A stretch of DNA of 18,313 nucleotides. Origin: Akkermansia muciniphila. GTDB taxonomy: Bacteria > Pseudomonadota > Gammaproteobacteria > Burkholderiales > Burkholderiaceae_C. A program made the position numbers and the translations under genes. The notes under the pieces are model-generated. The model had not been told where the DNA came from. It saw only the letters and a program-made list of their open reading frames with translations, and did not search any database. Within the stretch, counting starts at the first letter, position 1. Each line of letters opens with the position of its first letter. The stretch is from NCBI GenBank assembly GCA_943327015.2, contig CALPVM020000010.1, forward strand, positions 1 to 18,313, in the 5' to 3' direction. This document shows positions 1-7,577 of this stretch, in pieces.

Positions 1-3000
1 CTTGACCCAGGCTTTGGAGCCCCCCAGCACTGTGTTATTGGCTAACACCGCATTCAAACCAAACGCACCGGCAGACACCTCGCTGGTGTTGTTGGCTTTC
101 ATCACCGCGCCTTCGGTGGCTTGTACCAGCACGTCACCCGCAGCACTCAGGGCGGTGGCGTCCAGATAGGCATCGACACGTGAACGCAAGTCGTTGCGGG
201 TGAACATCAGACCCGCACCGGCGGCTACGCTTTCGTCCCCCCCCAGCTTAAACTTGTCTTTGAGTTTATCAATACCTAGGTCCAGCGCTTCACCCACAAT
301 TTCAGCAGCAAACTTGACCGTAGCCTCATCGTCAAAGCGTTTCCAATTGGAACTACCTAAATAATCGATTTCTCCCAAATCAGTACGATCACCATACACC
401 GAGGAATAGATATATTTTTCACCCGGTGTGGCACGAATTCGCTTCCACAACTTCGTGTCGGTGTAGTCCTGTTCCTCAAAATCAATATCTTCAATGCTGT
501 TTGCGCCCAAGTACTCGTACATGGTGCCATGCACACCGCCACCGACAGCGCGGTTCAGACGCACACGCTCGCCCTTTTCGATCGTTACACCGGTTTCATC
601 GGACAGGTAATCCTCGGTGCTGATTTGTACCACGGTACCCAGTGCAACACTCTGTACCCCGGAACGATCGGTGTAATTCACCTCAAAGCCCGGCAGCAAA
701 TCGGTAGCTGCACCCACAATGCTGCCGCCGAGTGTGGCAGAGGCCACCGGCTTCAGGGTGGTATCTGCCTCTATGGTGGCATTGTCCTGCGCTTGCACCC
801 GCACGCCGCCGCCCTTGGCCTTCAGGCTGCTGTTGGTACCCGATGTATACGCCTCAGACGCGCTGTTAATAACGTTCACACTGGTAACTTGCCCGACACT
901 GGCCTTAAAGCTAGCCACACTCTTGACCTTAGCAGGCAGCAATTTGTCGCTGACAAAGCCCTGGGTAAAGGAGTCACCGGTACTGGGTTCGTTGCTGACC
1001 TCAGCCTTGATGGATGACGTAGTGTCGGCGTCTACCACAATATTGCCAGCAGATTCGATGCTGGAGCCAACCACGGCAGCATGCGACAACACTGCTTTGC
1101 CGGTACCCACATTGCCATTTACCAAGTCCATCGACTTGACTTTGGTGATGTCGGCTACGCTCCAACCCAATAAATTAACAGCACTGGTTTGCAACAGGCT
1201 GCTGCCCTGCGATGAAGTCAGGCTCTTGTTGGTGGCTTCTATGGTGGCGTTTTCTAATGCGTTAATGGCCACGTTGCCAGTGCGGGTTAACACCTTGGCA
1301 TCCAGCACATCGGCCTTGGCCTCGGACAAGACCACGTTTTGGGCATAAGTACCCGAAAGTGTCAAACTGGTGCCGAGCAAACTACCGGCGATGGTCACTT
1401 TGCTGTCCACCATGGCATCTATCAGCGACTCGTCTGACACGTCCATCGTGAAAGAACCGGCATCCAGATCGACCTTGCGCAGCACAGCGGTCGCACTGCC
1501 GTTGACAATATTACGTGCGGTCAGGTTGCTGGCAGTGAAGCCACCAAACGGGCTTAGGCTCTGCATAAAGCCCAATAGACTGCCCACCACTGAACCATTG
1601 GTTTGGCGAATTTTAAGGTTGGTAGCAGTCAGGTCGTTGGCATCACGGCCAAACGTCACCTTGTAGTACATTTGGCCCGACTCACCGGTCGGCACACTGG
1701 TAGCCACCACACTCAGGCCGCGGTCACGCAGCATTTTGCCTTCGCTATTTTTAGCGTTCAGCAATGCTTCGCTCAGTTGCTGAGGGGTTGCCACAGACAC
1801 AATGCCTTTGGCCTCCCAACTTTGGCCGGCATAATCAAACTTCAGGTCAAAATAACGGTCTGTCGCTTGCTTATTGAGCTTGATGTCGTAACGGTTGCCA
1901 GACGCTGCTTCACCTGCCTGGGTTGTGGCCATATCAGCCTTGGCACCCGTGGTTACATTCAATGTACGCAATTGTGGCAGGTCACCCTCAGTGCCATATT
2001 GAATGGCATAAGTGGCATCGGTACCAGTGCCGGCTGTGACGGTCAGGTTTTTGTCGGCCAGCGTTTGGCGCAAGGCGCTTTGAATCAACAGCGCCTGGTC
2101 ATCGCGCGTGGGTGCTGCGCGGCCTTCGCGCTCGGTGGCGGTGCGCAGCGCCAAGGGTTTGCTACCCACGGGGGTGTCTACCCGGCCACCAATTTGCGTA
2201 ATATTTTGCCCCACCATGCTGCCCGCAAGCACAATGTCAAATGTCCAGCCCACCACACGGTCGGCACGCGCTGTGACCAGCACGTTGTCGGCACCAAACC
2301 AACCCTCGAGCAAGGCTTGCAACTCTGTCGCTTGACTTTGGGCCGTGTCTGCCAGTTCAAACGACAGATCGTCGCGCCCTTCCAAGGACAACACCACTTT
2401 GGATCCAGCCGCCTCGGCCGCATTCAGCATCCACAAGGTTTGGCGCTCGGCTTCGGCTTTGCCAATCGTTAAAATACCAATAGGGGCAGTCGTGACTTCA
2501 CCCGCTGCCAACTCCATGGTGGCGCTGGTGGCCGTACCTGGTGTCAGGGTCAGGGTTTGAAGCTCCTGCTTACCCATAGAGCCGCTACCGGAAGACTTGA
2601 CATTGATCCAAGGTTCATCGATTCCGATACTGCCCAAGCCTTCAAGAAACACACCCAAAGTGTCTATCGCGGTCGACAACAGCCCGGTAACCTGCCCAAA
2701 AACGCCAGTCTGGTACGATTTGGGCTCTTCTTGCAGCCAGTAACCGTCGTCATCGTAATCGACTGTACCCAAATCCATTTTGGTAGCCGTGCCGCCCATG
2801 TAGCGGTACACCTGGTCGCCCTCGCCACCGTTGCGGTAGCGCGGGTCGAGCCGCACCGTATCACCGTATTTGATGGTTTTCTCGCCATCGCCACTGCCAT
2901 AGTCGGCCTCGATGCGCTCGGAGCCATTACCACCGCCCTGGCCATTGCCCACTTTCATGATGGTGTCGGACACAATCGAAGGCTCATTGGTAGCCTGCAT

Positions 3001-6000
3001 CAACAAGCGCCCACCCACCCGCGCCTTGCCCAAGCTACCAGCTGCTGCACGCGCATCCACCATATCTGCAGTGGCTGCGCTGCTGACGCGGTTAAATGCC
3101 TGCACCGTTCCTGATGACTTGGCACCCGTAGCGGCATTGGCCTGGTTATGCACCACGGCAGACAAAGTGGCCGACATCGCGCCTGAAATAGTGGCGTCGC
3201 CACCGATATCGATCGACGAGCTGCTGACCAGCGCTACTGACTTGGCAGCATTTTCCAGCGCTCCGCTGGCAGACTCAATTTCTTCTTCGCTCAGACCCGA
3301 AAGGGCGGGCATATCCCAGCCGATGGTGTTGATGGCATACGATGCGGACCGGCTGCTGGAACTACTGCTGGACGATAGCGCCCGGTTGTTAGACACCAAC
3401 GATGCTGCGTTGTCGGCCACCACCGACAGGCTTCCGCGCGCGCTCAAATCGGTATCGGTAATGGTGGCACCAACCTGGCCTAAAATAGTATTTTTGGCAT
3501 TCAACAAATTCAAAGCAAAGCCACCAAAGGACCCTACGCTGGCCACTGTGGATGAAATACCGCTCAGGTCAGACTCCAGGTCGGCCTTGTTTTTGGCTTC
3601 CACCACCACATCTCCGCCAGCGGAAATATCCAAATCATCCAGGCTGGCGCGCACACTTTGCGCCATCAGGTTTTCAGCCGAGCTGGAGCCATGGGCACCG
3701 ATGCCACCGCTGGAATTCAAGCTCAAAAAGGTATCCAGCACCGAGCTATCGTTGGCACGTACTTCCAGATTGCCGCCAATTTTGAGTTGCAGAGTGGATG
3801 TACGCCCGGTAACCGGCGCAGCCTGCTGCGCCATGCTGATCCAGGCCTCAGTGATGGTGCTTACGCGCTGAAACGCGTTGACATCGGCACCACCGCCAAA
3901 AAAGCCACTGCTGTCGGCGCCAATGCGCGACTTGAGTTGCGCGCGCATGGTGGCGGTTACTTGGGTATTACCCGCCACTAACAACGGGGTGTTAATCACA
4001 GCCGCAAAGGTTTCCAGAGGGATCTCGGTAGCATAGTCACCGGTATCGGTGACCACTGTGGTTTTGCTGACGCTTCCTGTACCACGGCGCTTGAGTTTTT
4101 GCGTAGTAACTACGTTTTCTTTGGTGGCAATCAAACCATCCCAGCCGATGCCGTTGGACGCGATGACATTATTTTTGGTACCTGCACCGCTGGTGGACGC
4201 CATGTTGGCCGAATCAATGCTGCTGCTGTTATCGGCCTTAACGGTTAGGTCTCCGGCGGTCTCTAGCCTGCCGTTTTTTATCAGCGCCGTAGTACCACCG
4301 GCAACGTCGTTCAAGGTAACGGTATACGACTTACCGGCCAAAAACCCGCCCACCTTGCCATTTAACTGCGATTTGAGTTCTTGTGCGGTATCAGCCAGCA
4401 CTTGTACACCACCGCCTACGGTGGCCACCACATTTTCTACCAATGCCTCGGTGCGATGCCGTACTTCGTTGCGCGAGCCCAGCACCCCAGAGGACCAGAA
4501 CCCACCGGCGGCCAAGGTGCCGGTGCTGGACATTTTGGACGCATCTTTGGCACTTACCAGCATTACGCCACCCACCAGATGGGTCACGGTGCTGTTTTCG
4601 GGCATCAAAATACTGGCTTGCACGGTGGCACGGCTGGCGTTTTGCGACAAAATGCTGTCAAGCTCGGACGCCGACAAACCACTCGTACTAATGGCGCTGA
4701 GGTTCAAATCGGCTTTCACCGACAAATCTCCACCCACCTGCAATGTGCCTTTGCTGACCAGTGCAATCACCTTGTAGGGGTCAGCCGCCAGATCGCTGGC
4801 TTTGAGCAAATCATCGACGGTGCCTTTGAGTAAGCCACTTTGCGCCGCCGAGCCAACGCGGTTAAAAGCTAATCCGCTGCCGCCGGCATTTTGGTAGTCC
4901 AGCTGGTTGTAGGCCAGTAATTCGGCCTGTGCTTTGGCCTGCACAGTTGCCGCGCCACGGGTGGTGAGCTTGGTATCATCCATTTTGGCCTGCACGGTGC
5001 CGGCCAGCCAGTTGGTGGTCACAATACCTTCATCGGCCAGTTTGCTCCAGCCCGAAAATACGCTGCTTTCGCCCTCGTACATCTTGCCGGCAGCAGCCGC
5101 TGTGATTTTGGCGCGGTCCATCGCCTCCAATACCAGCGAGCCTGCATTGACTTCGCTTTGCGTCAAATCGGCCACGATGTTGCGCTGTAGATCATTCAGC
5201 ACCAGCACACCGCTGGCTGTGGTTTCGGCGTGCGCCAACGTGCCCACACTAGCGGATGCCTCGACTGTGTCTACCGCCGAGACGCTGAACAATCCACCGG
5301 CAATCAGCTTTTTCTTGCGTTCACTGTCTTGCACTTGCGATTTGGTGTCTGAGCGTACCCGGTTGGTTGCAATCAGTGCCGTGGCACCCATTTCCAGCAA
5401 CGCCAACGCAGCAGCACGGTCGCCCACCGGACGCGTTAGAGCGCCGTTACGCGCTTCCAGCACCAAAGCGTTGCGCGCGTCCACGGTAACCGCACCCGCT
5501 GCATTAACATCAGTATCACGCACAGTCGCGAGCACCTGGTAAGCGGTACCTAGATTGCCTTCACCGCCGCCAAGGGTTGAAATTTTTAACACAGCGCCGT
5601 CGCCTTCGCTCCAGCCCACCACGTTGCGCACCATGGATTCCTCTTGGTCGCCGGTCAAGCCTGCATCGTTGGCACGCAGTGCACCGGCTGGTGTGCTGGC
5701 GGTCATGCGGGCTGCAGCCATCGCACCAGAAGCCATAGCACCGGTCAGGGTCAAGGTGGAAGCATTAATGTCCATCTTGACCGAGCCGTTCAACTGGTTC
5801 CATGCACGCTGCGCCTTGACATCTACCCATTCGTCCAGCTGGCCGTCATCCAATGGAGTCAGGCTGTTGTGCTCCACACTGGCCTTGATGGTTTGGCTGC
5901 TTTTGGCAAACACGCGCAAATCGGATGCAGTAACCACGGAATTATCGATAGTTGCAGACACACGGCTCGTCAATACATTACCCGCTAATGAACTGCCCAA

Positions 6001-7554
6001 GGTACCATTGCCAGTAAAATCGACCTTGTAAGCGCCGCCTTCTGCCGTCCAGGAAGATGCGTCCAGCGCCACCACAGTGCTGGTGCCGGTAGTATTAACC
6101 GTAGCGCCACGCAGCGCTACCGTAGTGGCTGTGTCAGCATCATTTTGTGCCCAGCGTGCCTTGTTGCTGATGGTGGATGCGTCCATGGCAATCACGCCCA
6201 AACGCGACAGGTTCAAGGTAGCGCCCGACACCTCGGCATTGACTTTATTTTGAACAGCATTGACCTGCAGCCCCTTGGGTGAACTAACGACTTCGCCATA
6301 CACTCCACCGCCTGCGCGGTCGGCAGTTAAGGCCGACATCAGCAAACTCGGTGCTGCCTTGCCTTCTGCGGCGTCAATGATCACCTTGTTATCAACTGCT
6401 TTACCATCGACTGTGGACTGTAAGCCATCGCCCAACAGTGCCTGCACATTGCGATTCAAGGTAATTTTGCCCACTACCGTTTCAGGGTTGATGGTGTCTT
6501 CAGCTTTCGTGCTGGACAGTCCCAACACGCCCCGCAGTTGCGAGCTTCCGAGTGACTCCACCAGCACTTGCGGCGCCGTGTCGCCCGCTTTGGCGTCAAT
6601 AATCACTTTGGCATTACCCAGCAAAGCTGCTTTGCTGTTTTGTACCGCATCCAGCTGCAGCAAGCCACCGGTGACTGATGACAATTCGGCCACCAGCCGC
6701 ACATCGGTGGTAGCAGAAACGCGCAAGCCTGCCGCTGTGACAGACGCCGATTCACCCAAAATGGTTTGCGCATCGGCGCTGGCTTTTAAGTTCAGGTCAG
6801 CACTACTGCCACTGCGCACCACCTGCAAATCGACCAGCGAGCGTGATGACAACGTCACCAGCCCCTTGCTCAGCAGACTACCCTGCACGTCCACCAGTGT
6901 ATCTACATCCGCGTCAGCACCGCCTGTGGCTGGCTGCTGGGTAATACGTGAGTAGGCATTCAACACCACATCGCCACCTGCATTGACGGTGTTATTTTTT
7001 ACCAGCTGAATGGTTTCGGCCTCTACACTGAGGCCGCCAGCCAGGTCAAAGGTTTCCAAAACCACACTGTCTACGCCCTCGCCACCGCGAATACCAAAAA
7101 AGTTAACGGGCTTGGCAAACACAATGTCGTACAGGTTGTCACCTGAGACCTTGATCATGCCCTTGTCGTCCTGCGTAACCTTGACGGTATCATTGCCGCT
7201 GCCCAGGTCCAGCATCAAACTGCCCATATCCTGGTTCAGCTTCATCAAACTGCCCTGCTCCACCCACGACAACAGACCGCTGTTTTGTTCTATGCCCTTG
7301 CTCAGGTCAATACGTTGCGCATTGAGGTAATTGACGTCAAACACCGGGTCTTTGATGCTGTCTACCGCTTCGCCTTTGCGCGCCTCCAGCAAAATGTTCT
7401 CAACAGTCAGGGGCTTGCCCTGCAACGATTGGTTAACTTGCAGCAGCGGCTCGGCCGAAAGCAGTACACGCTCTTCGAGTTTTTCCACCTGCACGCGGCT
7501 CTTCTTGAGCGCGAAGGGAGGTGTTTTAAACCAACGTGATTTGAACTTCAACAT
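1..7554 (-). CDS. Giant LEPR-XLL-type repetitive surface/adhesin protein (3' end outside window)
   Basis: An uninterrupted reading frame of 2518 codons runs off the window start, so the protein is longer than this. It starts at ATG 7554, six bases after an AGGAG ribosome site. The N-terminus has no Sec signal peptide. It begins with about 25 basic/aromatic residues followed by LEERVLLSAEP (residues 26-36), a variant of the LEPR-XLL motif seen at the start of very long repetitive proteins of Gram-negative bacteria. Residues 118-124 (GSGNDTV) and 157-162 (GGEGVD) resemble RTX calcium-binding turns. The rest is low in Cys and rich in Ala, Ser, Val, Thr and Gly. It carries recurring strands of the type 'xxAGGDVxVxA', 'AFNxV' and NxxGW (N at 644, 1134, 1409, 2127), as expected of a beta-helical or beta-solenoid stalk. 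A run of eight serines lies at 3352-3375. It is the last gene seen in the export operon, 23 bp after the SecA-like gene, and is the probable exported substrate. The adhesin role is inferred; the C-terminal signal and binding domains are not visible. Confidence 0.9.
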   Translation of the reverse strand, partial: MLKFKSRWFKTPPFALKKSRVQVEKLEERVLLSAEPLLQVNQSLQGKPLTVENILLEARKGEAVDSIKDPVFDVNYLNAQRIDLSKGIEQNSGLLSWVEQGSLMKLNQDMGSLMLDLGSGNDTVKVTQDDKGMIKVSGDNLYDIVFAKPVNFFGIRGGEGVDSVVLETFDLAGGLSVEAETIQLVKNNTVNAGGDVVLNAYSRITQQPATGGADADVDTLVDVQGSLLSKGLVTLSSRSLVDLQVVRSGSSADLNLKASADAQTILGESASVTAAGLRVSATTDVRLVAELSSVTGGLLQLDAVQNSKAALLGNAKVIIDAKAGDTAPQVLVESLGSSQLRGVLGLSSTKAEDTINPETVVGKITLNRNVQALLGDGLQSTVDGKAVDNKVIIDAAEGKAAPSLLMSALTADRAGGGVYGEVVSSPKGLQVNAVQNKVNAEVSGATLNLSRLGVIAMDASTISNKARWAQNDADTATTVALRGATVNTTGTSTVVALDASSWTAEGGAYKVDFTGNGTLGSSLAGNVLTSRVSATIDNSVVTASDLRVFAKSSQTIKASVEHNSLTPLDDGQLDEWVDVKAQRAWNQLNGSVKMDINASTLTLTGAMASGAMAAARMTASTPAGALRANDAGLTGDQEESMVRNVVGWSEGDGAVLKISTLGGGEGNLGTAYQVLATVRDTDVNAAGAVTVDARNALVLEARNGALTRPVGDRAAALALLEMGATALIATNRVRSDTKSQVQDSERKKKLIAGGLFSVSAVDTVEASASVGTLAHAETTASGVLVLNDLQRNIVADLTQSEVNAGSLVLEAMDRAKITAAAAGKMYEGESSVFSGWSKLADEGIVTTNWLAGTVQAKMDDTKLTTRGAATVQAKAQAELLAYNQLDYQNAGGSGLAFNRVGSAAQSGLLKGTVDDLLKASDLAADPYKVIALVSKGTLQVGGDLSVKADLNLSAISTSGLSASELDSILSQNASRATVQASILMPENSTVTHLVGGVMLVSAKDASKMSSTGTLAAGGFWSSGVLGSRNEVRHRTEALVENVVATVGGGVQVLADTAQELKSQLNGKVGGFLAGKSYTVTLNDVAGGTTALIKNGRLETAGDLTVKADNSSSIDSANMASTSGAGTKNNVIASNGIGWDGLIATKENVVTTQKLKRRGTGSVSKTTVVTDTGDYATEIPLETFAAVINTPLLVAGNTQVTATMRAQLKSRIGADSSGFFGGGADVNAFQRVSTITEAWISMAQQAAPVTGRTSTLQLKIGGNLEVRANDSSVLDTFLSLNSSGGIGAHGSSSAENLMAQSVRASLDDLDISAGGDVVVEAKNKADLESDLSGISSTVASVGSFGGFALNLLNAKNTILGQVGATITDTDLSARGSLSVVADNAASLVSNNRALSSSSSSSSRSASYAINTIGWDMPALSGLSEEEIESASGALENAAKSVALVSSSSIDIGGDATISGAMSATLSAVVHNQANAATGAKSSGTVQAFNRVSSAATADMVDARAAAGSLGKARVGGRLLMQATNEPSIVSDTIMKVGNGQGGGNGSERIEADYGSGDGEKTIKYGDTVRLDPRYRNGGEGDQVYRYMGGTATKMDLGTVDYDDDGYWLQEEPKSYQTGVFGQVTGLLSTAIDTLGVFLEGLGSIGIDEPWINVKSSGSGSMGKQELQTLTLTPGTATSATMELAAGEVTTAPIGILTIGKAEAERQTLWMLNAAEAAGSKVVLSLEGRDDLSFELADTAQSQATELQALLEGWFGADNVLVTARADRVVGWTFDIVLAGSMVGQNITQIGGRVDTPVGSKPLALRTATEREGRAAPTRDDQALLIQSALRQTLADKNLTVTAGTGTDATYAIQYGTEGDLPQLRTLNVTTGAKADMATTQAGEAASGNRYDIKLNKQATDRYFDLKFDYAGQSWEAKGIVSVATPQQLSEALLNAKNSEGKMLRDRGLSVVATSVPTGESGQMYYKVTFGRDANDLTATNLKIRQTNGSVVGSLLGFMQSLSPFGGFTASNLTARNIVNGSATAVLRKVDLDAGSFTMDVSDESLIDAMVDSKVTIAGSLLGTSLTLSGTYAQNVVLSEAKADVLDAKVLTRTGNVAINALENATIEATNKSLTSSQGSSLLQTSAVNLLGWSVADITKVKSMDLVNGNVGTGKAVLSHAAVVGSSIESAGNIVVDADTTSSIKAEVSNEPSTGDSFTQGFVSDKLLPAKVKSVASFKASVGQVTSVNVINSASEAYTSGTNSSLKAKGGGVRVQAQDNATIEADTTLKPVASATLGGSIVGAATDLLPGFEVNYTDRSGVQSVALGTVVQISTEDYLSDETGVTIEKGERVRLNRAVGGGVHGTMYEYLGANSIEDIDFEEQDYTDTKLWKRIRATPGEKYIYSSVYGDRTDLGEIDYLGSSNWKRFDDEATVKFAAEIVGEALDLGIDKLKDKFKLGGDESVAAGAGLMFTRNDLRSRVDAYLDATALSAAGDVLVQATEGAVMKANNTSEVSAGAFGLNAVLANNTVLGGSKAWVK
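343..414 (-). repeat. Tyr/Trp module of the giant protein, copy 3
   Basis: The protein segment reads IYSSVYGDRTDLG then EIDYLGSSNW. It shares a pattern with two other places in the same protein: V/M/I-Y-x-Y/S, a Gly, then D-L/I, D-Y and a final W about 24 residues on. It lies about 10 residues after copy 2, so the two form a tandem pair. The Tyr/Trp spacing suggests a small folded module, possibly ligand or glycan binding, but no family was recognised. Confidence 0.6.
445..522 (-). repeat. Tyr/Trp module of the giant protein, copy 2
   Basis: Residues about 2345-2370 read MYEYLGANSIEDIDF then EEQDYTDTKLW. This aligns with copy 1 (2737-2811) and copy 3 (343-414). It is preceded by GERVRLNRAVGGG, matching GDTVRLDPRYRNGG before copy 1, so the repeated unit extends some 20 residues upstream of the Tyr/Trp core. 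Confidence 0.65.
1162..1266 (-). repeat. NxxGW repeat of the giant protein, copy C
   Basis: A 35-residue segment starts INALENATIEATNKSLTSS and ends SAVNLLGW. It aligns with the segments at 3316-3423 and 4141-4242 in its 'xxAxNxxxIxxxNxxL' start, Ser-rich middle and N-x-x-G-W end. Confidence 0.7.
2737..2811 (-). repeat. Tyr/Trp module of the giant protein, copy 1
   Basis: Residues about 1582-1606 read VYRYMGGTATKMDLG then TVDYDDDGYW. The module is preceded by GDTVRLDPRYRNGG. It is the same pattern as the tandem pair near the window start but stands alone here, between two runs of the beta-strand repeats. Confidence 0.65.
3316..3423 (-). repeat. NxxGW repeat of the giant protein, copy B
   Basis: A 36-residue segment starts VVADNAASLVSNNRAL, continues through a run of eight serines and ends YAINTIGW. 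About 20 residues upstream in the protein lies LNLLNAKNTILG (3478-3516). That segment is itself echoed by LNAVLANNTVLG at 22-57, showing that the window edge cuts a further copy of the larger unit. Confidence 0.7.
4141..4242 (-). repeat. NxxGW repeat of the giant protein, copy A
   Basis: A 34-residue segment starts VKADNSSSIDSANMAST and ends VIASNGIGW, aligning with copies B and C. A more diverged end, MVRNVVGW, lies at 5611-5625. Confidence 0.7.
7447..7479 (-). other. LEPR-XLL-like N-terminal motif (LEERVLLSAEP)
   Basis: Residues 26-36 of the giant protein read LEERVLLSAEP. This matches the LEPRxLLSADxP pattern, with E instead of P at the third position. It follows a basic stretch (several K/R within residues 1-25) that is not hydrophobic enough to be a Sec signal peptide. 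In the known family this short motif lies at the extreme N-terminus of long repeat proteins, and its function is not established. The conserved position suggests a targeting or processing tag. Confidence 0.75.
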
Positions 7555-7560
7555 ACACTA

Positions 7561-7565
7561 CTCCT
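7561..7565 (-). promoter_or_regulatory. Ribosome binding site of the giant gene
   Basis: AGGAG lies six bases before ATG 7554, inside the 23-bp gap after the SecA-like gene. It is one of the two clearest Shine-Dalgarno sequences in the operon and fixes the start of the giant gene. Confidence 0.75.
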
Positions 7566-7577
7566 GCAAAAAACATT

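Noticed and set aside
2912..4777. Long plus-strand open frames (for example 2912-3871 and 4049-4777) opposite the giant gene
   Set aside because: They are antisense to a continuous coding frame of over 2500 codons, have no ribosome binding site, and their products are low-complexity Ser/Thr/Leu-rich strings typical of the complement of a repetitive gene.
1..7554. Possible frameshift or pseudogene in the giant gene, or a tandem DNA repeat/CRISPR array
   Set aside because: Reading every triplet found no in-frame stop. The repeats are diverged at DNA level with no regular short spacers, so they are protein-level repeats.
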